Shown one piece after another: positions 8,288 through 17,355 of a DNA stretch of 64,000 nt (positions are counted from its first letter, which is position 1; every line of letters starts with the position of its first letter). Below the pieces are notes generated by a model that was not told the origin of the DNA, did not search any database, and worked only from the letters and a program-made list of their open reading frames with translations. The DNA is from JAUHWL01 sp964416385. GTDB taxonomy: Bacteria > Bacteroidota > Bacteroidia > Flavobacteriales > Schleiferiaceae. Where the stretch lies: the NCBI GenBank assembly GCA_964416385.1, contig CAYQDW010000003.1, positions 21,147 through 85,146 on the forward strand. Direction: 5' to 3'. The translations under genes were made by a program, and so were the position numbers.

Positions 8288-8316
8288 GTATCTCACACAA
8301 GTACAGTGTGTTATAC
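8288..8316. promoter_or_regulatory. Candidate TetR operator (29-nt imperfect palindrome)
   Basis: Arms GTATCTCACAC (8288-8298) and GTGTGTTATAC (8306-8316) match as an inverted repeat at 9 of 11 positions around a 7-nt centre. It lies about 80 nt upstream of the TetR gene that heads the efflux operon, in the region shared with divergent asnS. Size and position fit a TetR-family dimer site; binding is inferred. Confidence 0.55.
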
Positions 8317-8378
8317 TTTAGTTGAGAAACGAAGGAAACAAAAATTACAAAAAATGTTTCCAGTGTGATAATCGCGTT

Positions 8379-8386
8379 TACTTTTG
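8379..8386 (+). promoter_or_regulatory. -7 promoter element of the efflux operon
   Basis: TACTTTTG, a perfect match to TAnnTTTG, ending 10 nt before the TetR ATG. Only a weak -33 (TTTC near 8357) precedes it. Its position supports the 8397 start and argues against the longer in-frame reading from TTG at 8322. Confidence 0.5.
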
Positions 8387-8396
8387 CGCCCGTTTT

Positions 8397-9008
8397 ATGG
8401 AAGAGTTAGAAAAACGAATATTACAAGGTGCGTTGCATCAATTTTTGGTGATGGGCATTCGTGCTGTTACCATGGATGATGTTGCCCGCGAGCTTGGGAT
8501 TTCTAAAAAAACACTCTATCGTTTTTTCGCAAACAAGGCAGACTTAGTAGCGCGAAGTGTACAGTTTACCTTTTGGCAAATAAAGTCTTCTCTAGAAGAG
8601 ATCTCTAACAAGAGCACCAATGCCATTGATGAACTATTTGAGTTTGATGCACAAATGACGGAAGTCGTTAAGTCGCAAAAGCCAATGATTATTAATCAGC
8701 TACGCAAATATTACCCAGATACGCACAACTGGTTATATACCAACCGTAAAGATTTGATGTTAGCCCTAACAGCCCGCAATCTTGAAAAAGGGGTAAGGCA
8801 AGGCATGTATAGAAGTGATTTAAACATCAGGTACATTGCCTTAATGTATTATGCGCAAACACTTTTATATGCGCAAGAAGAGAGCATGCCTGATGAGGTT
8901 TGTACCCGTCCTGATTTTGTTTATGAAAATCTCATTTATCACCTGCGCGGCATTGTGTCAGAGCGCGGACTAGAACACCTTAAAACTAAGCTAAAACAGA
9001 AAAAATGA
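8397..9008 (+). CDS. TetR/AcrR-family transcriptional regulator
   Basis: 203 residues from ATG at 8397; an in-frame TTG at 8322 would add 25 residues, but those are unlike the family and precede the promoter motif. The N-terminal helix-turn-helix is clear: VTMDDVARELGISKKTLYRF (residues 24-43). The C-terminal two thirds are helical, as expected for ligand binding and dimerisation. The stop overlaps the TolC start (ATGA), so the regulator is co-transcribed and coupled with the pump it probably represses. A palindrome at 8288-8316 is the likely operator. The ligand cannot be told from sequence. Confidence 0.92.
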   Translation: MEELEKRILQGALHQFLVMGIRAVTMDDVARELGISKKTLYRFFANKADLVARSVQFTFWQIKSSLEEISNKSTNAIDELFEFDAQMTEVVKSQKPMIINQLRKYYPDTHNWLYTNRKDLMLALTARNLEKGVRQGMYRSDLNIRYIALMYYAQTLLYAQEESMPDEVCTRPDFVYENLIYHLRGIVSERGLEHLKTKLKQKK

Positions 9009-10342
9009 AGTATTTAACAGCAACCGTTGCCTTCTTTTTGGCGGCACAACTCCTGGCCCAGCAAAGCTTGTCTGTGAGTGTGGCAGAGGCCCAAGATTAT
9101 GCCGTAACGCATGCGTATACGGTACAAAACAATAGCCTCGAAGTTGAAAAAGCGCGAAAGCTTTATTTAGAAAATATTGGGCGTGGTTTGCCGCAGGTAT
9201 CAGCAAATGGCAACTACACGTATAACCTTGAGCGGCAATCTTTTATTGCCGATTTGGGCAGCGGCCAATTGGGTCTTTTGCAAATTGGCGCCCCTTATAG
9301 TGCCTTAGGTACGGTTGCGGCAGAGCAGCTTATTTTTGATGGCAGCTACATCGTTGCCCTTCTTGCCAGCCAGGTACTCAAAGAAAACGCCTTAAATGAT
9401 TTAGAAAAATCGCGCATAGAAATTCGCGACCAAGTGGCACGGGCTTACCACCTTGTATTGGTTAGCCGTAGAACTGCAGAAATTATAGCCGAAGACTTGA
9501 AGTTTTTGCAGCAAAGTTTTGAAGAGACTAAAAAGCTTTTTGAAAATGGCTTTGTAGAAGAGCAAGATAAAGACCAACTTGAGTTACTTCTTAGCAATTT
9601 GTTAAACAATCAAGACTACATTCAAAAGCAAGAAGAGGTTGCGTTGATGCTTTTAAAAATCCGTATGGGTTTGTCGCTCGAAACAGCGTTAACGCTTACA
9701 GATGACATTGATGGGCTGATGGTTTTTACAGAAGAAGGCACCAGCATTTTAAACACGCCTTTTGCCGTAGAAAACCATATAGATTACCGTTCTATCTTAA
9801 CCCAAGAGCGCGGACAAACGCTGAACTTACGGAATGAAAACATGCAATATCTCCCCAAAATAAAAGCCTTTTACAACTTAAATTACAATGTGAATAACAT
9901 GGACTCTTGGGTTTTTACCGGAGAGCAAGGGCAAGACCGGCTAGACGTGCGTTGGCAGGCATTAGGTGTTTCGCTTTCTGTGCCAATTTTAACCGGCGGT
10001 ACACGCGTGGCGCGCGTGCAACAGGCACAATTGGCATTACAACAAGTTGTGGTGGCCAAGCAGCAAGTTCAAGACAATTTAAAGCTGGCATACGCACAGG
10101 CAAAAGCCGAATATGAATATGCCTTAAACACCTATAAAACACAGCGCAGAAATGTTGAAATCGCAAAAAACATCCGCGATAAAACACTGCGCAAATATCA
10201 AGAGGGTTTGGCCACAAGCCTTGAATTAACGCAAGCAGAAAATCAGTATCAAGAGAGCCTTCGCAACGCAATTAACACCTCTAATCAGGTATTAGACAAG
10301 AAAGTAAACCTAGAAAAGGTGCTTGGTAAGTACAACGACTAA
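9005..10342 (+). CDS. TolC-family outer-membrane efflux protein
   Basis: 445 residues with signal peptide 1-19 (ending LLAQ) and the duplicated long-helix pattern of TolC: two halves of coiled coil rich in Ala, Gln, Glu and Leu, separated by beta strands. The end (YQEGLATSLELTQAENQYQESL) is the typical second periplasmic helix of the family. It forms the trimeric exit duct of a tripartite pump with the next two genes. It starts inside the TetR stop codon and is followed 30 nt later by the adaptor. Confidence 0.93.
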   Translation: MKYLTATVAFFLAAQLLAQQSLSVSVAEAQDYAVTHAYTVQNNSLEVEKARKLYLENIGRGLPQVSANGNYTYNLERQSFIADLGSGQLGLLQIGAPYSALGTVAAEQLIFDGSYIVALLASQVLKENALNDLEKSRIEIRDQVARAYHLVLVSRRTAEIIAEDLKFLQQSFEETKKLFENGFVEEQDKDQLELLLSNLLNNQDYIQKQEEVALMLLKIRMGLSLETALTLTDDIDGLMVFTEEGTSILNTPFAVENHIDYRSILTQERGQTLNLRNENMQYLPKIKAFYNLNYNVNNMDSWVFTGEQGQDRLDVRWQALGVSLSVPILTGGTRVARVQQAQLALQQVVVAKQQVQDNLKLAYAQAKAEYEYALNTYKTQRRNVEIAKNIRDKTLRKYQEGLATSLELTQAENQYQESLRNAINTSNQVLDKKVNLEKVLGKYND

Positions 10343-10372
10343 AAACAAAACACACGTAATAGATTTAACAGC

Positions 10373-11512
10373 ATGAAAAATTTTATAACTCTTTTCGCAA
10401 TTGCGGCTATCGCTTGGTCATGCCAAACAGAGCAAACCTCAAACCTTAATAAACTCTACCAAGAGCGCGATTCTTTAGTGGCCATACAAAGCACTATTGG
10501 TGCGCGTTTGCGCGATATAGAAACGGAGCTTTCTACACTAGACAGTACACGTAGCCTAACCACGGTTACCACCATGCCGTTGGCGCTAAAATCTTTTGAT
10601 CATTATTTTCAGGTATATGGCACCATTGAGGCGAGCAAGAGCATTAATCTATTCCCAGAAGCAAATGGTACCATAGAGCGTATTTATGTTGCTGAAGGCC
10701 AAAAGGTAACAGAGGGTCAACTCCTTATAGAGTTAGATGGTAAGCTCATCCAAAAAAACATAGAAGAGTTGGAGGTTAACCTCGACCTCGCCAAGTCGCT
10801 ATATGAAAAGCAACGCAAATTATGGGTTGAAGAAAAGATAGGCTCAGAGGTACAGTATTTACAGGCTAAAACCAATAAAGAATCTCTAGAAAGCCGGTTA
10901 GCGCTTTTACAGCAGCAGATGAGAATGACTAAAGTGCGTGCACCTTTTAGTGGTGTGGTAGATGAAATATTCCCCAAAACAGGAGAAATGGCTATGGCCG
11001 GGCAACCTGTTTTGCGCCTTATAAATCTCAGCGAAGTTTATTTAAGTGCCGATGTTTCTGAAGCGTACGTAGGTACCGTAGGTAATGGCACCGCCGCAGA
11101 AGTGTACATTTCTAGTTTAGATAAAACCATACCGAGTAAAGTTATACAGGTGGGGCAGTTTATCAATCCTGGCAACAGAACCTTTAGGGTGCACGTTGGG
11201 CTAGATGAGCAAAGCAGCCTTTACAAGCCAAACATGATGGCTTCTATCAACCTCCGCGATTACCATGCAGATTCTACCATCGTTATCCCCAACCGCTTAA
11301 TACAGCAAACACCACAAGGATTAAATTTTGTGTACATCGCAAAACCCTATAAAGAAGGCTTTGGCGAGGTTAAGCGCATCATGGTAGAAGTGGGTAAGTC
11401 TTATAAAGAATTTACAGAAGTAAAAGAAGGTCTTTCTGCGGATGATGTGCTTATTGATCGTGGTTCGCGCAGCGTAAAAGATGGCCAACATGTACAAATC
11501 GTAAAGCCCTAA
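10373..11512 (+). CDS. RND efflux periplasmic adaptor (HlyD/MFP family), lipoprotein
   Basis: 379 residues. A lipoprotein signal with Cys at 17 (AIAAIAWSC) tethers it to the membrane. An N-terminal coiled coil (about 20-55) is followed by the barrel/lipoyl half (GTIEASKSINLFPEANGTIE, VAEGQKVTEGQLLIELD), the alpha hairpin at about 125-185, the second lipoyl half (VRAPFSGVVDEIFPKTGEM), then beta-barrel and membrane-proximal domains. It bridges the TolC duct and the RND pump and lies 6 nt before the RND gene. Confidence 0.93.
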   Translation: MKNFITLFAIAAIAWSCQTEQTSNLNKLYQERDSLVAIQSTIGARLRDIETELSTLDSTRSLTTVTTMPLALKSFDHYFQVYGTIEASKSINLFPEANGTIERIYVAEGQKVTEGQLLIELDGKLIQKNIEELEVNLDLAKSLYEKQRKLWVEEKIGSEVQYLQAKTNKESLESRLALLQQQMRMTKVRAPFSGVVDEIFPKTGEMAMAGQPVLRLINLSEVYLSADVSEAYVGTVGNGTAAEVYISSLDKTIPSKVIQVGQFINPGNRTFRVHVGLDEQSSLYKPNMMASINLRDYHADSTIVIPNRLIQQTPQGLNFVYIAKPYKEGFGEVKRIMVEVGKSYKEFTEVKEGLSADDVLIDRGSRSVKDGQHVQIVKP

Positions 11513-11518
11513 TTAAAC

Positions 11519-14500
11519 ATGGAGCAGAACAATCAATTTAACGAGTCGCAATACAAAGAATTCGGGCCAGCATCTTTTTCTGTAAAGAATGTAGTTACGG
11601 TCTATGTGCTTTCAGCGATTATTTTTCTTGCGGGTTTGATGGCGTATGTGAGTATGCCGTCAGAAACCTTTCCAGAAATTATAATCCCGCAAATTTATGT
11701 GGGAACACCCTATCCGGGGAATAGTCCAGAAGACATAGAAAAACTCATTACGCGCCCGTTAGAGAAAGAAATAAATGGGATTTCTGGCATTGATAAAATC
11801 ACCTCTACTTCCGTAGAAGGGTACAGTACCATACAGGTTGAGTTTAACTTTGATGTAAGCCCCGATGAGGCGCTGCGCAAGGTTAAAGACAAAGTAGACG
11901 TGGCGATGGGAAAATCTGATTTTCCGCAAGATTTACCTGCAGACCCTAACGTTTTTGAGCTTAATATCTCAGAGCTTACGCCTATTCAGAATATAAACCT
12001 TAGTGGCGATTTTAGCTTAGATCAGCTCAATGAATACGCAGAATATTTAGAAGAAAAGATTGAAGATCTCCCCGAAATAAGCAAGGTTGATATACGTGGT
12101 ATTGATGATAAGGAGGTGCGGATTAGCATTGACTTACAACGGATGGAGAGTCTCAACATTAGCTTTAACGATGTAGCTAATGCCATTAGCCAAGAAAATG
12201 TTAGCATTAGTGGGGGTAACCTTTTGGTTGATGGATACCGCAGAAATGTCCGCGTAATCGGTGATTTTAAAGCCATGCAAGACATTGAAGATATCGTGAT
12301 AAAACATGAGCGCGGGGCGTTGGTGTACTTACGAGATATTGCAACCGTAACATTTACTGAAGTAGATACAGAGAGTTATGCCCGCCAATATGGAAACCCT
12401 GTGGTGATGCTAGACGTGATGAAACGGGCGGGTGAGAACCTCATAATCGTTTCAGAAAAAATAGACAAAATCATTGAAGAAGCGCGAGCAGAATACTTGC
12501 CCCAAAACTTAGAAATGTCTATTACCAATGATCTTAGCAATAAAACTGCTAATCAACTAAGTGAATTAGAAAACAGCATCATTTTTGGGATGTTATTGGT
12601 GGTTTTGGTGTTGATGTTTTTCTTGGGCCTACGCAATGCTTTGTTTGTGGGGATTGCTATTCCGCTAAGTATGTTGATGAGTTTTCTCATCCTAAATATT
12701 CTTGGCATCACCCTAAATACCATAGTTCTTTTTGCGCTTGTACTTGCATTGGGTATGTTGGTAGATAACGGAATTGTAATTGTAGAAAATATTTACCGCC
12801 TTATGGACGAAGGCGTAGAGCGTACCAAAGCAGCAAAATATGGCGCTGGCGAAGTGGCAATGGCAATTATCGCCTCTACGGCCACAACTTTAGCTGCGTT
12901 TGTTCCGCTGGCATTTTGGCCTGGCATTTTTGGTGAGTTTATGAGCTATCTGCCGTTAACACTCATCATTGTTTTATCGTCATCACTTTTTGTTGCATTG
13001 GTTATTAATCCCGGACTAACCAGTGTGCTTATGAAGGTGCAAGAAGAGCAGCCTAATGTTAAAAAATGGACCAAAATCGCCATTATACTTATTGTACTTG
13101 GTTTTGCTTTGGGGTATCTAATTAATGCGCTTATACCACAGAATATGTTGTGGTTGGGTAACCTAATTTTGATTTCTGGTGTGCTAATCCTTGCTCATAT
13201 TTGGCTTGTGGTACCACTTACAGAGCGTTTTCAAAAAACGGTTTTGCCAAGATTAGAAAATGCATACTACAAAACGCTGCAGACCGCTTTAAGAGGAAGA
13301 AATCCATATTATTTCTTCGTAGGCACGGTTTTATTGCTGTTTTTGAGTGTTGTACTTCTCGTAACAAGTCCGCCAAAAACATTGTTTTTTCCAGAAAACC
13401 AGCCCAACTTGGCTTTTGTGTATATAGAAATGCCCATAGGTACAGACATCACAGAAACCAATAAAGTAACGCTAGAATTAGAAGAACGTGTAAACCGCAT
13501 TCTCGATAAATACATCATAACAGAGGATGTTGATGGTGTTAAAGAACCATACAATTACATGGTAGAGAGTGTAATCTGCCAGGTGGGAGAAGGAACAAGT
13601 GACCCCAACCAAGGCCCAAGTATGGCCCAAACACCCAACAAGGCCAAAATAACAGTAGCGTTTCGCGAATTTAGTGATCGCGTAGACCAAAGCGGCAACT
13701 TGCAGTTTAGTGCCGATGTGCTAGAAGAAATACGAAGTGCCATTGGCGACTACCCCGGTGCGCAATTGGTGGTAGATAAAGACCGGCAAGGTCCACCTGC
13801 TGGCGCGCCAATTAATATAGAAATACAGGGCGAAGACTATGTTAAGTTAATAGCTGTGGCGCAAGATATGCGCACCTACATAGAAGAAAGTGGCATTGCT
13901 GGTATTGAAGAGTTAAAGCTTGATGTAGAAGAAGGAAAACCTGAATTACCGATAGAAATAGACCGGGCTAAAGCACGCGCTTTAGGCATAAGCACGGCAC
14001 AAATTGGCCAAGCATTGCGCACAGCGCTATTTGGTAGAGAGGTTAGCCGCTATAAAGAAGGTGAAGATGATTATCCCATCAACATACGCTTTAATGATGA
14101 TTACAGGTATAACATCAGTGACCTGATGAACCAAAAGATCACCTTTAGAGATCAAGCGGATGGAAAAATTAAGCAGGTGCCAATAAACGCGGTGGCCACT
14201 TACAAAAAAACCTCCACCTACAGTGCTGTAAAACGAAATGACTTGCAGCGGCAGGTTACCCTAAGCAGCAATGTTTTAGGCAAATTCAACCCTACAGAGG
14301 TTAACAACGCCATAAAAGATGTATTGCAGAATTATGAAATGCCGAATGGCTACACCTATGCTTTTACTGGTGAGCAAGAAGAACAGGCAGAGCAGCTTGC
14401 TTTTTTAAGCAAAGCACTTATGATTGCAGTATTTCTTATTTTCCTCATTCTTGTAGGGCAGTTTAACTCGGCCAGTACGCCATTCATTATTTTGATTACG

Positions 14501-15010
14501 GTGGTGTTAAGCCTGATTGGCGTGCTGCTTGGTATGGTCATTTTCCGCATGGAGTTTGTTATTATGATGACGATGGTAGGAATCATCTCGCTTGCCGGCA
14601 TTGTGGTGAATAATGCCATTGTGTTGATAGACTACATCAACCAGTTAATGGCAAGAAAGAAAGAAGATTTAGGTTTAGACGAACGGTCAAAACTGCCCAT
14701 TAGAGAGGTTTATCTGGCCATAGTGCAGGCGGGTAAAACGCGTTTACGCCCGGTTCTGCTTACCGCCATTACCACCGTTTTGGGTCTGTTGCCATTGGCT
14801 ACTGGAATGAACATTAATTTCTTCACAATGATTAGTGAGAATGATCCACAGATTTACTTTGGTGGAGATAACGTAGTGTTCTGGGGGCCTATGAGCTGGA
14901 CGGTAATCTTCGGATTAACTTTTGCCACATTCCTAACATTAATCATCGTGCCGGTTATGTTTTATATCCTAACCAGAGTGCGTTATAAAATGGCTGGTGA
15001 ACCATTATAA
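11519..15010 (+). CDS. RND-superfamily efflux transporter (AcrB/HAE type)
   Basis: 1163 residues, a proton-driven inner-membrane pump. The duplicated layout is clear: TM1 near 27-45, porter domain, TM2-6 (about 350-500), second porter domain, TM8-12 near the C-terminus. The TM4 motif reads GMLVDNGIVIVEN (412-424), so the Asp-Asp pair of AcrB is Asp416-Asn417 here. Two further hydrophobic stretches (about 519-538 and 544-565) lie between TM6 and TM7, suggesting 14 helices instead of 12. It ends the TetR-TolC-MFP-RND operon and is followed by a terminator. Substrate unknown; drug, bile or lipid export are all possible. Confidence 0.94.
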   Translation: MEQNNQFNESQYKEFGPASFSVKNVVTVYVLSAIIFLAGLMAYVSMPSETFPEIIIPQIYVGTPYPGNSPEDIEKLITRPLEKEINGISGIDKITSTSVEGYSTIQVEFNFDVSPDEALRKVKDKVDVAMGKSDFPQDLPADPNVFELNISELTPIQNINLSGDFSLDQLNEYAEYLEEKIEDLPEISKVDIRGIDDKEVRISIDLQRMESLNISFNDVANAISQENVSISGGNLLVDGYRRNVRVIGDFKAMQDIEDIVIKHERGALVYLRDIATVTFTEVDTESYARQYGNPVVMLDVMKRAGENLIIVSEKIDKIIEEARAEYLPQNLEMSITNDLSNKTANQLSELENSIIFGMLLVVLVLMFFLGLRNALFVGIAIPLSMLMSFLILNILGITLNTIVLFALVLALGMLVDNGIVIVENIYRLMDEGVERTKAAKYGAGEVAMAIIASTATTLAAFVPLAFWPGIFGEFMSYLPLTLIIVLSSSLFVALVINPGLTSVLMKVQEEQPNVKKWTKIAIILIVLGFALGYLINALIPQNMLWLGNLILISGVLILAHIWLVVPLTERFQKTVLPRLENAYYKTLQTALRGRNPYYFFVGTVLLLFLSVVLLVTSPPKTLFFPENQPNLAFVYIEMPIGTDITETNKVTLELEERVNRILDKYIITEDVDGVKEPYNYMVESVICQVGEGTSDPNQGPSMAQTPNKAKITVAFREFSDRVDQSGNLQFSADVLEEIRSAIGDYPGAQLVVDKDRQGPPAGAPINIEIQGEDYVKLIAVAQDMRTYIEESGIAGIEELKLDVEEGKPELPIEIDRAKARALGISTAQIGQALRTALFGREVSRYKEGEDDYPINIRFNDDYRYNISDLMNQKITFRDQADGKIKQVPINAVATYKKTSTYSAVKRNDLQRQVTLSSNVLGKFNPTEVNNAIKDVLQNYEMPNGYTYAFTGEQEEQAEQLAFLSKALMIAVFLIFLILVGQFNSASTPFIILITVVLSLIGVLLGMVIFRMEFVIMMTMVGIISLAGIVVNNAIVLIDYINQLMARKKEDLGLDERSKLPIREVYLAIVQAGKTRLRPVLLTAITTVLGLLPLATGMNINFFTMISENDPQIYFGGDNVVFWGPMSWTVIFGLTFATFLTLIIVPVMFYILTRVRYKMAGEPL

Positions 15011-15029
15011 CACTTAAAATTTTTGAACC

Positions 15030-15065
15030 AAAAAAGGTTGTCTATTCATTTGGGCAACCTTTTTT
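15030..15065 (+). terminator. Rho-independent terminator of the efflux operon
   Basis: Arms AAAAAAGGTTG and CAACCTTTTTT pair around a 14-nt loop and end in a T run, 20 nt after the RND stop codon. Confidence 0.85.
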
Positions 15066-15253
15066 GTTTAAAAGTCATCACCTTGAAGAATTATCATAGC
15101 CCTCCACCAGGGCTTAGCGGCATTTTTTAAAACAAGAGACTGCAACAAGGCTTGCATTATGGTGTTTTCCCGAACATCAAAGCTATAATTGAGTATGAAC
15201 ACCTTTTTCTACAAGAGGAAAAAAGACTGAAGTAAATAAGTTGTGGTAGGTAC

Positions 15254-15287
15254 CAAAAGAAAACCGTCCCGTTGCTCATCGGGACGG
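15254..15287 (-). terminator. Rho-independent terminator of the TPR gene
   Basis: The 8-bp stem CCGTCCCG/CGGGACGG has an 8-nt loop. Read on the minus strand it is followed by TTTTCTTTT. It lies about 100 nt downstream of the TPR gene stop, so the transcript would have a fairly long 3' UTR. Confidence 0.7.
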
Positions 15288-15388
15288 CCACCACTCAAAA
15301 AGAGTCACATAAAAACTAAAACACAAAAACGAAAAACTATACAGCTCTCCACTACCAAAAGTAGAAAACAGAATTTAACATGCAAGTC

Positions 15389-16486
15389 TCAAAATTGAGA
15401 AATTGAATCAAGGGCGTCTGGTTGTGTTAAAAAAAGGGTTTTTAAGACATTTTTTTTAACAACCGCATAATCTATTGTTTCTAAGCGCACATCTGCACTA
15501 TCTAGCGTATAGCCCTGTAAAAAGGCGGTGCTATCTGTAGCGATGGCAACAAAGTCACCGATTGGCCTGCTTGTAGTGGCGTTAAAAAGGAAAAAATGGT
15601 ATACAATGCCGTTTTCTTTATGTGGTTGAAAGTTTCGGTAAGCTTCAATGTGGAAGTGTGCACTATCAAATTGATCAACAACCATAGCTCCTTTGGTATA
15701 ATAGCTTCGCGGCAGCTTGGCCTTGGCATAGGCATCTAAAATGCTGCTTTCAAGAATTGCAGCATCAGCATACCGGCCTGTATAATTGTAAAGCTGCATT
15801 AAAAGCATGCTGTATTGATAGTTTTCTGGATAGCGTGCCAAGAGGTTTTTAATCGCTAGTTCTGCTTTCGGATAATTTGAAAACTGGTGCCATTCAAGGC
15901 GCATTACAGCCTCTAAAGCCTGCTTATGGTAAAAATCATCTCTTTGCAAGATGTGCAACTTTGTATAATAGCAGTCTAGTGCTTTGGTGTAGCGTTCTTG
16001 TTCGTGTAAAATTTGGCACGTCATGAGAATGGCTGGATAATAATCGCCCCAATTTTTTTCGATGGTTTGGTAAACACTATAGGCAGAATCTAGCTCTTGA
16101 GCTTTATAATAGCTAGCAGCAAGTTCTATTAAAACTTTTTTACGTTTGGGGAGATAGTATAAGGCTTGCCTAAATGAATTTATGCTCTCTTGATAAAATT
16201 CAAGGTTTGATTGTGCTATCCCCTTTGCAAAATAAACTTCCCCATTCTTGTAGCCTTTATTTATGGCCTTGTTAAACATCTCAATTGCTTTTTCATCTTC
16301 TTTTTGCATAATGTAAGCTTGGCCGATATGAAAAATATCTTGGCCGCTTAACTTGTCTGTTTGATCTGCAAAAGCAATGACTTCAGAATAGCGTTTCTGT
16401 TTGAGAAGGTTTTCAATACGCGATTGGGCGTTACTTGCAAAGCTGAATAGTAAACAAGAAAGTAGAGATATCATTTGTGCTTTCAT
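15389..16486 (-). CDS. Secreted tetratricopeptide-repeat protein
   Basis: 365 residues with signal peptide 1-21 (ending ASNAQ). TPR-like helix pairs run from about 25 to 270 (for example AIEMFNKAINKGYKNGEVYFA and SINSFRQALYYLP, about 75-120), giving a periplasmic or surface protein-binding scaffold. The C-terminal ~100 residues are not TPR and contain beta-like segments; no enzymatic motif is recognised. It is monocistronic, with a promoter-like box 4 nt before the ATG and a terminator downstream, and divergent from the nitrilase gene. Partner unknown. Confidence 0.8.
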   Translation of the reverse strand: MKAQMISLLSCLLFSFASNAQSRIENLLKQKRYSEVIAFADQTDKLSGQDIFHIGQAYIMQKEDEKAIEMFNKAINKGYKNGEVYFAKGIAQSNLEFYQESINSFRQALYYLPKRKKVLIELAASYYKAQELDSAYSVYQTIEKNWGDYYPAILMTCQILHEQERYTKALDCYYTKLHILQRDDFYHKQALEAVMRLEWHQFSNYPKAELAIKNLLARYPENYQYSMLLMQLYNYTGRYADAAILESSILDAYAKAKLPRSYYTKGAMVVDQFDSAHFHIEAYRNFQPHKENGIVYHFFLFNATTSRPIGDFVAIATDSTAFLQGYTLDSADVRLETIDYAVVKKNVLKTLFLTQPDALDSISQF

Positions 16487-16490
16487 GCGC

Positions 16491-16498
16491 CAAAAGTA
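16491..16498 (-). promoter_or_regulatory. -7 promoter element of the TPR gene
   Basis: Minus strand TACTTTTG, a perfect TAnnTTTG match, then GCGC and the ATG. The 4-nt gap predicts a leaderless transcript. Confidence 0.5.
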
Positions 16499-16501
16499 TG
16501 T

Positions 16502-16509
16502 TAGTTTTG
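16502..16509 (+). promoter_or_regulatory. -7 promoter element of the nitrilase gene
   Basis: TAGTTTTG, a perfect TAnnTTTG match, 17 nt before the ATG at 16527. A TTTG at 16474-16477 lies 24 nt upstream, one base beyond the usual 17-23 spacing. It nearly abuts the oppositely directed element at 16491-16498. Confidence 0.5.
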
Positions 16510-16526
16510 ATCTAAATTAAGTCTAT

Positions 16527-17303
16527 ATGGAGGCATTGCGTGTATGTTTAGTTCAGGCTGATTTGGTGTGGGAAGATAAAACGCAAAATCTTAAGCGATT
16601 GTATGCGCTAGTTGAAAATACCCCCGAATGTGAAGTTATTCTATTGCCAGAGATGTTCTCTACTGGCTTTACCATGAATGCCTCTGCCTTTGCAGAAACG
16701 CCTAATGGCCCCACCTTACAGTGGATGAAAACCTTGGCTGCCGCGCGGCAAGCTGCTGTTGCTGGCAGTTTAATTATAAAAGATGGTTCGCGTTTTTACA
16801 ACCGCTTATTTTGGGTAGAGCCAGATGGAAATATGCTCATCTATAATAAGCGTCACCTTTTTTCTTTGGCCGGAGAAGAGAAGATATTCACTGCAGGAAA
16901 TGAGCGTGTGCTCATTAATTATAAAGGCTGGCGTATCATGCCGCAGGTGTGTTATGATTTGCGCTTTCCGGTTTGGTGCCGAAATGATCTGAATTATGAC
17001 CTGATGTTTTTTGTGGCCAATTGGCCAGAACGCAGAAGCCACCATTGGAAACAACTATTAGTTGCGCGCGCCATAGAAAATCAGGCATTTGTAATTGGCG
17101 TAAACCGCGTTGGCGATGATGGCAATAGCATTTATCACAGTGGCGACAGCGCAGCCATTGATCCCTTAGGAAACTATCTATCAGACCTAAGACCCGGTGA
17201 AATTGCCACACAAATTGTAACGCTTAAAAAAAGTGAAATTGAGAACGTGCGTTCACGCTTCGGTTTTTTAAAAGACAGAGATGGTTTCTCAATAACCGAT
17301 TGA
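16527..17303 (+). CDS. Carbon-nitrogen hydrolase, omega-amidase type (YafV/Nit2-like)
   Basis: 258 residues, cytoplasmic nitrilase-superfamily enzyme. The Glu-Lys-Cys triad is present: Glu42 in LLPEMFSTGF, Lys108 in YNKRHLF, Cys142 in PQVCYDLRFPVW. The RFPVWCRN continuation and total length match the YafV/Nit2 branch, which hydrolyses 2-oxoglutaramate and 2-oxosuccinamate or related transaminated amides, often for methionine-salvage clean-up. That role is from family knowledge. Its downstream region carries a 4-copy octamer repeat and no clear terminator. Confidence 0.88.
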   Translation: MEALRVCLVQADLVWEDKTQNLKRLYALVENTPECEVILLPEMFSTGFTMNASAFAETPNGPTLQWMKTLAAARQAAVAGSLIIKDGSRFYNRLFWVEPDGNMLIYNKRHLFSLAGEEKIFTAGNERVLINYKGWRIMPQVCYDLRFPVWCRNDLNYDLMFFVANWPERRSHHWKQLLVARAIENQAFVIGVNRVGDDGNSIYHSGDSAAIDPLGNYLSDLRPGEIATQIVTLKKSEIENVRSRFGFLKDRDGFSITD

Positions 17304-17323
17304 ATTTTGCAGTAGGTTCATCC

Positions 17324-17355
17324 ACCAGTCAACCAGTCAACCAATCAACCAGTCA
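17324..17355. repeat. Four-copy tandem octamer (ACCAGTCA)
   Basis: Units at 17324, 17332, 17340 and 17348; the third reads ACCAATCA. The array ends directly at the stop codon of the next leftward gene and fills most of the convergent gap. It looks like a slippage-prone microsatellite. Confidence 0.85.

Larger units (their letters stand above)
15011..15388. other. Convergent intergenic region with two terminators
   Basis: 378 bases between the RND gene and the leftward TPR gene. It contains a rightward terminator (15030-15065), a small hairpin AGCCCT/AGGGCT near 15099-15115 and a leftward terminator (15254-15287). No open reading frame with convincing features was found, and the rest is AT-rich without recognisable structure. 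Confidence 0.6.

Noticed and set aside
8322..8396. Longer TetR reading frame from TTG at 8322
   Set aside because: The added residues contain no conserved sequence and span the promoter motif at 8379-8386; TetR proteins begin shortly before the helix-turn-helix, as from 8397.
9915..10271. Open frames on the strand opposite the TolC gene and similar long antisense frames elsewhere
   Set aside because: They lie wholly inside well-supported genes, have no family signatures and show codon patterns of shadow frames.
15066..15253. Possible small RNA in the region after the efflux operon
   Set aside because: Only a short hairpin (15099-15115) and no promoter plus terminator pair of matching strand were seen, so support is too weak.
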